The position numbers and the translations under genes were made by a program. Below the pieces are notes generated by a model. It was not told the DNA's origin. It saw only the letters and a program-made list of their open reading frames with translations, and made no database searches. 64,000 bases of DNA from NCBI RefSeq assembly GCF_018835585.1, contig NZ_JAHGVE010000018.1, forward strand, positions 1-64,000, given 5' to 3'. Positions within the stretch are counted from its first letter, which is position 1; the number at the start of each line of letters is the position of its first letter. Of this stretch, positions 44,954 through 55,300 are shown piece by piece. The stretch comes from Pelorhabdus rhamnosifermentans. GTDB taxonomy: Bacteria > Bacillota > Negativicutes > UMGS1260.

Positions 44954-46165
44954 ATGATGACGACTCAGGTTAAGTGGAGTTTGAATCCTTTGAAACAGGG
45001 ACAATCCTCCATCGAATTTCTCAGTAAGTCAGCAATCGATAAAGCGCGAAATTTTCATAAAAGTTTGCCTGGCTATAAAGAAACACCATTAAGAAGCCTG
45101 GACAATTTGGCTAAATATTTGGGCGTTGCCAAGGTATGTGTCAAAGATGAATCTTATCGGTTTGGTCTGAATGCATTTAAAGTACTCGGTGGGTCCTATG
45201 CGATAGGGTGCTATTTGGCTAGTTTGCTTAACAAGGATATCGGTGAGCTTCCTTTTTCAGTTTTGACCTCGCCTGAAGTTCACCGTATGTTAGGTGATAT
45301 TACTTTTACAACGGCGACAGATGGGAACCATGGGCGGGGCGTTGCTTGGACAGCAAACAAGCTACAGCAGAAATCAGTGATTTATATGCCCAAGGGGTCA
45401 GCGAAAAGTCGGTTGGAGAATATCCAGTCGGAAGGTGCTAAAGCGTCGATTACAGATGTTAATTATGATGAAGTTGTACGCTTAGTAGCTGAAGATGCCA
45501 AAAGGCATGGTTGGGTAATGATTCAGGATACAGCCTGGGAAGGCTATGAGGATATTCCGACCTGGATTATGCAGGGCTACGGCACCATGGCTGCTGAAGC
45601 ACTCGAACAGATGCTCATTAGCAAGGGAGAGCCGCCTACGCATATTTTTATTCAGGCCGGAGTCGGTTCACTCGCGGGAGCTGTCCAAGGCTATTTTGCT
45701 TCTGTTTTAAAAGAGGCTTGTCCAAGGGTGGTGATTGTAGAATCGAATCAAGCCAACTGTTTGTTCCAATCCGTACAAGCGGGCGATGGAAAGCCTCATT
45801 TTGTAACAGGCGAGTTGAATACAATTATGGCGGGGTTAGCCTGTGGTGAGCCTAACACAATTAGTTGGGAAGTATTACGGGACTATAGTGACATGTTTAT
45901 TTCCTGTCCGGATATTGTGGCTGCGCTAGGAATGCGGATGTTGGGCAATCCCCTTGGAAATGATTCGCCGATTATTTCCGGCGAATCAGGTGCTGTTACA
46001 CTCGGATTGTTTGCTCTTCTTATGCAGGATGAGCAATTATTAGCAGTGAAGCAGCAATTACATTTGGATGAAAATTCGCGCGTGCTGTTATTTAGTACGG
46101 AGGGCGATACCGATCCGGCTCAATATCGCAACATTGTTTGGCAGGGTGAATTTTCTTATAAATAA
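44954..46165 (+). CDS. dpaL: 2,3-Diaminopropionate ammonia-lyase
   Basis: 403 residues of the PLP fold type II family (E. coli YgeX). The PLP lysine is in RFGLNAFKVLGGSYA; the start TPLRSLDNLAKYLG, TATDGNHGRGVAW, MQGYGTMAAEALEQM and AGVGSLAGAVQGYF are typical. It cleaves 2,3-diaminopropionate to pyruvate and two ammonia, releasing an aminoacrylate intermediate. GAGAGGAGC lies just before the ATG. It opens the purine-degradation island and is followed by ridA, which hydrolyses that intermediate. Confidence 0.93.
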   Translation: MMTTQVKWSLNPLKQGQSSIEFLSKSAIDKARNFHKSLPGYKETPLRSLDNLAKYLGVAKVCVKDESYRFGLNAFKVLGGSYAIGCYLASLLNKDIGELPFSVLTSPEVHRMLGDITFTTATDGNHGRGVAWTANKLQQKSVIYMPKGSAKSRLENIQSEGAKASITDVNYDEVVRLVAEDAKRHGWVMIQDTAWEGYEDIPTWIMQGYGTMAAEALEQMLISKGEPPTHIFIQAGVGSLAGAVQGYFASVLKEACPRVVIVESNQANCLFQSVQAGDGKPHFVTGELNTIMAGLACGEPNTISWEVLRDYSDMFISCPDIVAALGMRMLGNPLGNDSPIISGESGAVTLGLFALLMQDEQLLAVKQQLHLDENSRVLLFSTEGDTDPAQYRNIVWQGEFSYK

Positions 46166-46178
46166 GGAGGCGTTTTAG

Positions 46179-46559
46179 TTGAAAGCAATCGTAAATACTG
46201 ATAAGGCACCATCTGCAATTGGACCTTATTCACAGGCAGTAAAAGCAGGGGGATTTTTATTCGTTTCGGGACAGATCCCCGTTGTTCCAGCGACAGGTGA
46301 GGTTGTAGCAGGTGGCGTAAAAGAACAGACTAAACAGTCGTTAGAAAATCTCATGGCTATTTTAAATAACCAAGGACTTACGGCGGAAAATGTGATCAAG
46401 ACAACTGTTTTTATTAAGGATATGAATGATTTTGGAAAAATTAACGCGATTTATGGTCAGTATTTTATGAAAGATGCACCTGCGCGGGCTTGCGTAGAAG
46501 TTGCTAGATTACCTAAAGATGTACTTGTCGAAATTGAAGCGGTCGCAGTCTTATCATAA
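46179..46559 (+). CDS. ridA: RidA family enamine/imine deaminase
   Basis: 126 residues, TTG start (TTGAAAGCA) with AAGGAGG 10 bp upstream. APSAIGPYSQAVKAGGFLFVSGQIPV, NLMAILNNQGLTAENVIKTTVFI, and the substrate Arg/Glu in PARACVEVARLPKDVLVEIEAVAV are the standard RidA motifs. It hydrolyses reactive 2-aminoacrylate to pyruvate. Encoded 13 bp after dpaL, whose reaction makes that compound, so the pairing is functional and not accidental. Confidence 0.94.
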   Translation: MKAIVNTDKAPSAIGPYSQAVKAGGFLFVSGQIPVVPATGEVVAGGVKEQTKQSLENLMAILNNQGLTAENVIKTTVFIKDMNDFGKINAIYGQYFMKDAPARACVEVARLPKDVLVEIEAVAVLS

Positions 46560-46621
46560 AAACACGTATTAAAATGATACAAATGTCTTCATTTGATAGG
46601 AAAAAAATTTCTTATTAATCA

Positions 46622-46688
46622 TCAGAATGAGATTATTTGATGCTTGTGTGTTTCATCACAAGCAATATAATCTCATTCTGAATTTTTT
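46622..46688 (+). terminator. Terminator after ridA
   Basis: A long stem, TCAGAATGAGATTAT (46622-46636) with ATAATCTCATTCTGA (46667-46681), an inner GCTTGTG/CACAAGC stem, and a T run after. It separates dpaL-ridA from the regulator. Confidence 0.9.
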
Positions 46689-46816
46689 TGTTTTATAGCA
46701 GGGATAGGCTGTTCAGACTTGAACTATAACAGTAAATAAAAGGAAAAAAATATGATCCGAAGTCATTTCTAAAAAACATAATTGATGTTAGGTCTGACAA
46801 GTATAGGAGGATCACA

Positions 46817-48580
46817 ATGTATGATTTACATAATATTCAGGCCACTGTTCAACAGACAGCTGAAGCTATTGCTGAAGTGTTAAAAATTGAAGTCGAAATT
46901 GCTGATGAAAAACTAGTGAGAGTGGCAGGCACAGGACAGTGCGCCGACAAATGCGGGCAGAGGATGGATGAAGGTTTTGTTTATCATCATGTCCTCACAT
47001 CAGGTGAGGCCATGATAATTGATCATCCGGGATTTCATCCGCTTTGTAAGCCTTGTCGGTATTACCAGAATTGCTCGGAAAAAGCGGAAGTAGCCATGCC
47101 GATAAAAGTGGACGAACAGATTATTGGCATTATTGGTTTAATCTGTTTCGACGCTGAACAAGGGCGGCGTCTGATGAGCCAGACCGATTCGCTGCTTCGA
47201 TTTCTTGGCAAGATGGCTGAGCTAGTTGCCGGGAAAATTGTGGAGAATTATCAAAAACGACAACAAGAAGTTGTGATGAATGAATTAATGACGATACTCA
47301 ATTTGTTGCATGATGGCATTTTGGTGGTAAATGAAGAACAGCTCGTAAATAACATGAATAAATCAGCCTTAAAAATGCTCAATATTTCAGAGAAAATACC
47401 TTTCCATCTGGATCATATCATCGAATGTCAACGTATTTGGAAGGGAATTCTAAAAAATGGCTGTTTCTCCGGACAAATTAGTCCGAAAAAAGGGCATAGT
47501 CAACTATTTTGCGATGCTGTCGCAATTAAAACCATGGGAAATTTGGAAGGCGCCGTGATTATGCTGAAAGATTTTCAGCAGGTGCAGAAGCTTGTCAAGG
47601 AAGCGACAGTAAGTGGAATTGCTACGGAATTCCCCCAAATTATTGGGGAAAGTTCGAAGATGAGGGAGCTGAAAGAGGTCGCGCAGCGGGTGGCACCAAG
47701 CAATGCTACGCTGATTATTGAGGGAGCCAGCGGTACAGGCAAGGAATTGTTTGCACGAGCCATTCATCAGAGCAGTAACCGCAAAAATTACGCATTTATT
47801 GCCATTAATTGTGGTGCTATTCCGGAAAACCTATTGGAAAGCGAGTTATTTGGTTATGAAGAAGGCGCTTTTACTGGGGCACAGCGGGGCGGGAAGTTGG
47901 GAAAATTTGAATTGGCACACAAGGGGACAATTTTTTTAGATGAAATTGGCGACATGCCTTTGCATCTGCAAGTGAAGTTGCTGCGCGTATTGCAGGAACG
48001 TTGTGTGGAACGCGTTGGAGGTTCACGTCTGATTCCCATTGATGTGAGAGTGATTGCGGCTACTCACCAGAATTTAGAGAAACTAGTTGTGACAGGGGAA
48101 TTTCGCGAGGATCTTTATTATCGGCTTCATGTTATTCCCTTGATGATTCCGCCGCTCTGTGAGCGTAAAGACGATATTCCCTTATTAGCACAGTCTTTTC
48201 TCAACCATTATTGCCGTTTACTTGGTAAAGCGGTTTTGTCCATGACACCGGATGTTTATGATTGTTTGAAAAAATATACTTGGCCAGGGAATGTTAGGGA
48301 ACTTGGTAACGTAATTGAGTATGTATCAACTATGGCTGTCGGTGACGTGGTTACTTTAGATATGTTACCACGAAGAATTGGCAATCCAATGCCATTACAT
48401 AATAAAATACAGTCGCTGAAAATAGTGGATTTAGAACGTGAGGCCATTACGAAGGCACTTGCCATCGCTTCAGAAATGGGGCATAAAGATGAAGCAGCTA
48501 AATTGCTTGGTATCAGCCGGGCGACTTTGTATCGGAAAATCAGGGAATATCATGTCGTTGAGATAAAGAAATTTGACTAA
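46817..48580 (+). CDS. Sigma-54-dependent transcriptional activator (YgeV-like)
   Basis: 587 residues in four parts. 1-150: a PocR/PrdR-like sensor with clustered cysteines (GTGQCADKCGQ, HPLCKPCRYYQNCS) that may hold a metal or cluster. 155-260: a PAS-like segment. About 270-510: AAA+ with Walker A GASGTGKE at 303 and the sigma-54 contact loop GAFTGA at 350. The end is a Fis-type helix-turn-helix (KDEAAKLLGISRATLYRKIREY). Such activators bind upstream sites and drive sigma-54 promoters. Four such promoters flank it, and the E. coli counterpart YgeV lies in the same purine cluster. A purine-derived or redox signal is inferred. Confidence 0.9.
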   Translation: MYDLHNIQATVQQTAEAIAEVLKIEVEIADEKLVRVAGTGQCADKCGQRMDEGFVYHHVLTSGEAMIIDHPGFHPLCKPCRYYQNCSEKAEVAMPIKVDEQIIGIIGLICFDAEQGRRLMSQTDSLLRFLGKMAELVAGKIVENYQKRQQEVVMNELMTILNLLHDGILVVNEEQLVNNMNKSALKMLNISEKIPFHLDHIIECQRIWKGILKNGCFSGQISPKKGHSQLFCDAVAIKTMGNLEGAVIMLKDFQQVQKLVKEATVSGIATEFPQIIGESSKMRELKEVAQRVAPSNATLIIEGASGTGKELFARAIHQSSNRKNYAFIAINCGAIPENLLESELFGYEEGAFTGAQRGGKLGKFELAHKGTIFLDEIGDMPLHLQVKLLRVLQERCVERVGGSRLIPIDVRVIAATHQNLEKLVVTGEFREDLYYRLHVIPLMIPPLCERKDDIPLLAQSFLNHYCRLLGKAVLSMTPDVYDCLKKYTWPGNVRELGNVIEYVSTMAVGDVVTLDMLPRRIGNPMPLHNKIQSLKIVDLEREAITKALAIASEMGHKDEAAKLLGISRATLYRKIREYHVVEIKKFD

Positions 48581-48684
48581 TGATTTGTATCGTTATGCAT
48601 ACCGGAATATCAAAATGAGATGACGGTGGAGAACGATAATAAGAAGGTTAGCTAATAGGGGCAAACAATTTACTTACTTTTTAA

Positions 48685-48701
48685 TTGGCATGATTATTGC
48701 A
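48685..48701 (+). promoter_or_regulatory. Sigma-54 promoter of the carbamate-kinase operon
   Basis: TTGGCATGATTATTGCA, same core as the dpaL promoter; identical over 16 bases. Predicted start point near 48711, about 80 bp before the gene. Confidence 0.85.
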
Positions 48702-48793
48702 ATAAATTGAATTAGAGAGGTGTTTCTATGCTTCAATGAAAATAGGCGCTACACTGCTGAGACAGTGTGAACGTTGGGGTGGGTGGAAAAAAG

Positions 48794-49744
48794 ATGCAAA
48801 AATTGGTTGTCATTGCAATAGGAGGAAATTCATTGATTATGGATCCGAGCCGGCAGCGAGTAGAGGATCAATATCAAGCTGTCTGTGAGACGGCTCGGCA
48901 TATTGCTGGCATGGTCGCTCAAGGCTATGATGTTATCGTTACGCATGGTAATGGGCCGCAAGTTGGGTTTATTATGCAGCGCGCCGAAATTGCTCGGGAA
49001 GTAGCGAAAATGCATAGTGTACCTTTAGTGAATTGCGGAGCTGATACGCAAGGCGCGATTGGCTATCAAATTCAACAGGCTTTAGATAATGAATTCAAGC
49101 GGCGAAATATTGCGAAAACCGCCGTAACTGTCGTAACTCAGGTAGTCGTTGATGAATCAGACTCGGCATTTAAGCATCCTAGTAAACCCATTGGTTCCTT
49201 TTATACTTTAGAGCAATCGGCCTTTATTCAGCAAGAACATCCGGAGTGGGCCATGGTTTATCATTCAGGGCAGGGGTATCGTCGGGTAGTGGCTTCACCA
49301 CAGCCCAAAGAAATTATCGAAAAACAAGTGATTTTTGAATTGATGCGCAGCGGCTATTGTGTGATCGGTGTAGGTGGTGGCGGGATTCCCGTGGTTCGTA
49401 ACGCTGACGGTGATTTGCGGGGCATCGATGCGGTGATTGATAAAGATTTTGCCTCGAGTCTGTTAGCCTCGGAACTAGCAGCCGATATTCTTATTATTTC
49501 TACAGGCGTGGAAAAAGTATATCTTAATTTTGGTCAACCGAGTGCTCAGGCACTGGATGTTGTGGATTTGCAGCAAATGAAACAGTATGCTACAGAAAAT
49601 CATTTTGCTCCTGGCAGTATGCTGCCAAAGATTCAGTCTGTCATTCAGTTTTTAGAACAGGGTGGTAAAAAGGCCATTATTACGAATCCCCAATCGCTTG
49701 AGCGGGCTATTGCCGGTGAAACGGGTACCCATATTCAAGCATAA
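48794..49744 (+). CDS. arcC: Carbamate kinase
   Basis: 316 residues, the usual size; I start at ATG 48794 (MQKLVVIAIGGNS) with GGGTGG upstream, not at the GTG 27 bp earlier. Motifs: IAIGGNSLI, VTHGNGPQVGFIM, GVGGGGIPVV, DKDFASSLLASELAAD and HFAPGSMLPKIQSVIQF. It transfers phosphate between carbamoyl phosphate and ADP, here likely making ATP from carbamoyl phosphate released during purine breakdown. No carbamoyltransferase is adjacent, unlike the E. coli cluster (ygeW). Confidence 0.94.
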   Translation: MQKLVVIAIGGNSLIMDPSRQRVEDQYQAVCETARHIAGMVAQGYDVIVTHGNGPQVGFIMQRAEIAREVAKMHSVPLVNCGADTQGAIGYQIQQALDNEFKRRNIAKTAVTVVTQVVVDESDSAFKHPSKPIGSFYTLEQSAFIQQEHPEWAMVYHSGQGYRRVVASPQPKEIIEKQVIFELMRSGYCVIGVGGGGIPVVRNADGDLRGIDAVIDKDFASSLLASELAADILIISTGVEKVYLNFGQPSAQALDVVDLQQMKQYATENHFAPGSMLPKIQSVIQFLEQGGKKAIITNPQSLERAIAGETGTHIQA

Positions 49745-49806
49745 TCATCTTTGCGAGAAATTGTGAAGAATAACAAGCTGTTGTTCAGTAGTAGAGGTGG
49801 CGAGTC

Positions 49807-52368
49807 ATGTCTACGTTCAACTTAAATGGCAACTTTGTGACGGTCAGCGGGGAAAAAAACTTATTAGAATATTTGCGCGATACTGCCTGGATTACTTCGG
49901 TGAAAAACGGTTGCGGTGAAGGGGCATGTGGTGCGTGCATGGTTTTGGTAGACGGCAAGCCGACGAAAGCTTGTATTTTGACGGCTGATCGGTTGGAGGG
50001 AAAACACGTTTTGACTGTGGAAGGGCTGTCTGATTTGGAAAAGGAAATTTATAGCTGGGCCTTTGCCGCTGCCGGGGCCGTGCAGTGCGGCTTTTGCATT
50101 CCTGGTATGGTTATGAGTGCCAAAGGACTTATCGATAAAAACCCGCATCCAACGCGCAGCGAGGTTAAGCAGGCTCTCAAGGGCAATATTTGTCGATGTA
50201 CCGGTTATGTTAAAATCGAACAAGCCGTATTGTTAGCAGCTAAGGCGCTAAAGGAAAAAATTGAATTGCCTGAGACAGGTATGCGGCAGATTAAAGTCGG
50301 TGACAGGATGCCGCGGGTAGATGCCAGAGCAAAAGTATTGGGAACGGCTGAGTATGTTGACGACATGTACGTTGAAGGCATGCTTCATGCCGCTGTCTTG
50401 CGATCGCCAAGTGCCCGTGCGCTCATTAAGCATATTGATACGGCAGCGGCTCAAGCTTTGTCTGGTGTAGCGGCTGTCATCACTGCCGCTGATATTCCCG
50501 GTTGCCGTTATCAAGGTCATATTATCCCCGATTGGCCGGCCTTTATTGCTGAAGGTGAATGTACCCGCTATATCGGCGATGCTTTGGCAGCTGTTGCGGC
50601 TCTGTCTAAAGAAGTAGCCCAAGCTGCAGTAAAGCTTATTCAAGTCGAGTATGAAGTATTGCCGCCGCTCATTTCACCGCAGTCGGCACTGGCCCCGGAT
50701 GCTCCGAAGCTTCATCCCAAAGGCAATGTGCTGGCGAAGACAGTGCTCAAACGCGGCGCTGCCGACCAAGCCATTGCGGCTTCCCGCTATGTTGTGACCC
50801 AGCATTATACAACACCTGCGACAGAGCATGCTTTTTTAGAACCGGAAAGCGCATTGGCTGTTCCTAACCGCGATGGCACGTTAACGGTGTATACAGGGAC
50901 GCAAAATATTTATGATGATCATCGCGGTATTGTGTCTTTGCTTGGAGTAGCAGATGATAAGGTTCGTGTGATTAGTAAAATGGTTGGGGGTGGATTTGGC
51001 GGCAAAGAGGACTTGATTGCGCAACATCATGCGGCACTGCTGGCCTGGCGCATCAAGAAAGCAGTCAAACTTACGCTCAGTCGTCAGGAGAGCATTTATG
51101 TTCATCCTAAGCGGCACGCCATGGAGATGGATTTTACAACGGCTTGTGATGAAAATGGGATAATTACGGCCATGAAAGCCGAATTGATTGCGGATACTGG
51201 CGCTTATGCTTCTTTAGGGGGGCCGGTTTTGCAGCGGGCGTGTACACATGCTGCCGGACCGTATCAAATTCCCAATGTTGATATCGTCGGAATCGGTGTA
51301 TATACGAACAATCCACCTGCCGGTGCTTTTCGCGGTTTCGGTGTTACACAATCGTGCTTTGCTATGGAAAGTAATATGAACATACTAGCGGAAAAAACCG
51401 GGCTTTCTCCCTGGGAAATCCGGTTCCGCAATGCTATTGAGCCGGGAAAGGTGCTGCCAAATGGCCAGATTGCCGACGCTGGAACGGCGTTTAAGGAAAC
51501 GCTGCTTGCTGTGCGTGATGTTTTTGACGCCCATCCCGGCGCTGGATTGGCCTGCGCCATGAAAAATGCTGGTATTGGCGTTGGTCTGCCTGATATTGGC
51601 CGCGTTAAGCTCAAGATTGAGGGCGGAAAGGTTGTTATGCTGACTGGTGCGGCTTGTATTGGCCAGGGGCTTGTTACGACAATGACGCAGATTTTATGTG
51701 AAACAACGGGGCTCGCTGCTTCCCTGGTGACAGCTGTTACGCCCGATACCTTCGTTACGCCTGACTCGGGTACGACGACGGCATCACGTCAAACCGTATT
51801 TACTGGCGAAGCCGTCAGGCAAGCTGGCTTGAAACTAAAAGCGGCGTTGGCCTCTGCTCCTTTATCAGCGCTGACAGGCAGTGAATTTGATGGTGAGTAC
51901 CTTGGTGTAACCGATCCGATGGGGTCGGATAAGCCGAATCCAGTCAGCCATGTCGCTTACGGTTACGCCAGTCATGTCGTTCTTCTTGATGAACTGGGCA
52001 AAGTTACAAAGGTGGTGGCGGCTCATGATGTGGGAAAGGCCATTAACCCGAATGGTGTGGAAGGGCAGATTGAAGGCGGCGTGGTTATGGGCATGGGTTA
52101 TGCGCTGACGGAGAATTTTTTATTGCAAGACGGTGTGCCGAAGGTGAAGTTTGGTACGCTGGGACTGCTTCGTGTCAGTGCCGTTCCTGATATCGAGACG
52201 ATCATTGTAGAGAAAAATCGTAGTGAACTGGCTTATGGCGCCAAAGGCGTAGGGGAAATTACGAGCATTCCGATTGCTCCAGCCATTGCTGGCGCTTATC
52301 TGCGGCGTGACGGCAAAGTGCGGTGGAAATTACCGCTGGAGGGTACTCCTTACAGCCGAAAAAAATAG
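49807..52368 (+). CDS. Fused molybdenum hydroxylase, selenium-dependent xanthine dehydrogenase type
   Basis: 853 residues joining an iron-sulfur domain to a molybdenum domain. Residues 1-160 carry two [2Fe-2S] sites: CGEGACGAC plus a later C, and CGFC with CRC. From about 165 the molybdopterin domain follows: GTAEYVDDMYVEGMLHAAVLRSP, GGGFGGKEDLIAQ, AFRGFGVTQSCFAME, and the active-site glutamate region AYGAKGVGEITSIP. No FAD domain is present. Length and layout match the selenium-dependent molybdenum hydroxylase 1 type found with YgfK and SsnA, which use labile selenium, not selenocysteine. Likely hydroxylates a purine and passes electrons to YgfK. GAGGTGG lies 6 bp before the ATG. Confidence 0.9.
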   Translation: MSTFNLNGNFVTVSGEKNLLEYLRDTAWITSVKNGCGEGACGACMVLVDGKPTKACILTADRLEGKHVLTVEGLSDLEKEIYSWAFAAAGAVQCGFCIPGMVMSAKGLIDKNPHPTRSEVKQALKGNICRCTGYVKIEQAVLLAAKALKEKIELPETGMRQIKVGDRMPRVDARAKVLGTAEYVDDMYVEGMLHAAVLRSPSARALIKHIDTAAAQALSGVAAVITAADIPGCRYQGHIIPDWPAFIAEGECTRYIGDALAAVAALSKEVAQAAVKLIQVEYEVLPPLISPQSALAPDAPKLHPKGNVLAKTVLKRGAADQAIAASRYVVTQHYTTPATEHAFLEPESALAVPNRDGTLTVYTGTQNIYDDHRGIVSLLGVADDKVRVISKMVGGGFGGKEDLIAQHHAALLAWRIKKAVKLTLSRQESIYVHPKRHAMEMDFTTACDENGIITAMKAELIADTGAYASLGGPVLQRACTHAAGPYQIPNVDIVGIGVYTNNPPAGAFRGFGVTQSCFAMESNMNILAEKTGLSPWEIRFRNAIEPGKVLPNGQIADAGTAFKETLLAVRDVFDAHPGAGLACAMKNAGIGVGLPDIGRVKLKIEGGKVVMLTGAACIGQGLVTTMTQILCETTGLAASLVTAVTPDTFVTPDSGTTTASRQTVFTGEAVRQAGLKLKAALASAPLSALTGSEFDGEYLGVTDPMGSDKPNPVSHVAYGYASHVVLLDELGKVTKVVAAHDVGKAINPNGVEGQIEGGVVMGMGYALTENFLLQDGVPKVKFGTLGLLRVSAVPDIETIIVEKNRSELAYGAKGVGEITSIPIAPAIAGAYLRRDGKVRWKLPLEGTPYSRKK

Positions 52369-52398
52369 GTAACATACGTATTTTGGGAGGGGAAAACC

Positions 52399-55300
52399 AT
52401 GGGAGATAAGATGCGACCTATTCCGTTTACGGAATTAATCCGACGTATTTTTGAGGAATATGCCAGAGAAAGATCAATTTTTTCCCTCGGGGAAAGCGGA
52501 TTTTTTCGCAAAAAAGGCAGCAAGAAGGTAGTCCTTGCCGGGGAGTGGAGTGAAACACCCATTGGGCCGGCGGCAGGTCCCCATACCCAATTGGCGCAAA
52601 ACATTATTACTTCTTATCTGGCTGGCAGCCGGTTTATTGAATTGAAAACGGTGCAGGAGCAAGAGCCGCCCGTGGATAAACCATGTATTGACGCAACAGA
52701 TGAGTGTTTTAATACGGAGTGGTCCAGTGAATTTACCGTGGAAAAAGCTTATGAGGAATATGTGAAGGCCTGGATTATTCTGCATCTTCTTGAAGAGATG
52801 TTTGCTCTTCGTAACGGCAAAGATCGTTCGTTTATCTTTAATATGAGCGTGGGGTATGATCTGGCGGGAATTCAATCTCCGCGCATGGACAGCTATATGA
52901 ATGGGTTGATGGATGCAACGAAGCAACCGTTTTTTAGGACTTGTCTAGAGGATCTCAAGGCACTTTTGGCGGATGGAATTTTTTTGCGTGGCACAGGCCT
53001 GGAGGCAAGGCGGACAGCACTTACCGATCTGCCGCAGCGAATTTCAGGTAAGATTTGTAGCTCTGTAACGTTGTCAACAATGCATGGCTGTCCGCCAGCA
53101 GAAATTGAAAAAATCTGCTCCTATTTGCTTACTGAAAAAAAATTGGCGACTTATGTCAAACTCAATCCTACATTGCTTTCATTTTCTGTTGTACGGAAAA
53201 TACTCAATAGTCTTGGTTTTGATTACGTGGAATTGGATCAGACATCATTTGATCATGATTTAGAGTACGGTGATGCCATTCCCATGCTGCATCGCTTGCA
53301 AAAACTGGCGACAGAGAATGAGCGCTTTTTCGGTGTGAAATTGACCAATACGCTGGGGACGGTTAATTTTAAACAGAAGTTGCCTGGCTGTGCCATGTAT
53401 TTGTCCGGACGAGCTTTGTTTCCTCTGTCTATTCAGTTGGCTGCCAAAATCTGTCGGGAATTTACTGGCACACTGCCTATTTCTTTTTCTGGCGGCATTA
53501 GTGAGCACAATGTGGCTGCGGTTTTTGCGACAGGTATCCGACCCATTACGCTCGCTACAGAAATTCTCAAACCCGGCGGCTATAACCGGATGTCTTCCAT
53601 TGCCGCCAAACTGGAAGCGGCAGAAGGCTGGGAAAAAAGTGACATTGATGTTGAAATGGTGAAAGAGCTGGCGAGTCAAGCGCTCGAAGCAGATTTTTCT
53701 CACAAAGACTATCGGGGCAATGATCCCGTGTCTATAACGGGTGTGTTGCCGCAGTTCGATTGTGCCGAGGCGCCGTGTAAAACAGCCTGCCCGATTCACC
53801 AGGATATTCCGGAATATATCCGTCTGGTAGGTAAGAAAAGGTACGTGGAAGCGCTGGCGCTTATCTATGAAAAAAATGCTCTGCCTTCGATTACTGCCCA
53901 CATTTGTAATCATGTTTGTCAGTATCATTGTACGCGAATGGATTATGAAGGCTGTGTTCTGATTCGGGAAGTGAAGCGGATTGCCGTCAAGATGGGGTTT
54001 GAAGATTACCTGAAAGAATGGGGCGGTGTGGCAAGCGTTAATGGTGTAAAAGTTGCAGTTATGGGGGCTGGGCCTGCAGGACTAGCAATCGCTTATTTCT
54101 TGGCGCGAGAAGGGTTTGCTGTAACTGTGTTTGATTCGCGGGCTGCTGCGGGCGGCACTGTCAGACATATCATTCCTCGATTTCGCATTAGTGACGAAGC
54201 CATTGACAGTGACGTGAACTTTATCAAAAAGCATGGTGTGAAATTTGTATTTAAGGCCGATCCGATGCTTACACCGAAAATTTTGCAGGCAGAACAAGGT
54301 TTTCGTTATGTCGTTGTGGCAGTAGGAGCCAGTGCGGAAAAGCCTTTTGATATCAAGAATGAAAGCAAAGCAAAGATCCTTTCTGCTCTCACTTTTCTTG
54401 AAGCCTATCATCAGAATTCCGCAAGTCTCGATTTAGGGAGGCACGTTGTTGTCGTTGGTGCGGGAAATACGGCCATGGATACCGCCCGGACGGCACTGAA
54501 AATTGCTGGCGTCGAGAGCGCTTGTATTATTTATCGCCGTACGGAAAAGGAAATGCCGGCGTACCGTGAAGAGTATGCCCAGGCATTAGCAGATAATGTT
54601 ACCTTCCGTTTTCTCTTAAATCCTGAAAAAATAACAGCTGCCGGCAAGCTAATCTGCCGGGTTATGCGGCTAGGCGAGATGGATGCCAGTGGCCGCCCCA
54701 AACCAGAGCCCACTGACGCCGTAGAAGTCATGGCTGTGGATACACTCATTGTGGCCATTGGTGAGGGAGTCGATCAGACGCTGCTAAAGCGTCTGGGCAT
54801 GGCAGAAACAAAGGGAATCTATCTTATTGGAGATGTTCGTACTGGGCCTTCGTCCATCGTCCAGTCTATCGCCGATGCGCGCCAGGCGGCTGACGACATT
54901 TGTCGGAAAGTAACTGCTAAGTGGCAGAGGCAAGAAGTAAGGCCGCTCAAGGCTGACGACAGACAAGTGCAGGAAATTTCCGACAAAAAAATCGGCCTGA
55001 TTAGACAGTCGAAAGCGCCTGCAGAAGGTTCTGATGAACTGAATTTGGAGGTGGGCAGTAGCGAATTCCGGCGCTGCCTGGAATGCAATGTTGTTTGCAA
55101 TAAGTGTGTTGAAGTTTGTCCCAATCGGGCGAATATTGCTGTGGATATGGCTGATGACGGCGATTTTGTCAACCGTTTTCAAATTGTTCATCTTGACGCC
55201 TATTGTAATGAGTGCGCAAATTGCGCTACTTTTTGCCCCTGGGATGGCAAGCCTTACCTGGATAAGACGACCCTCTTCAGTCGGCGTGACGATTTCTTGA

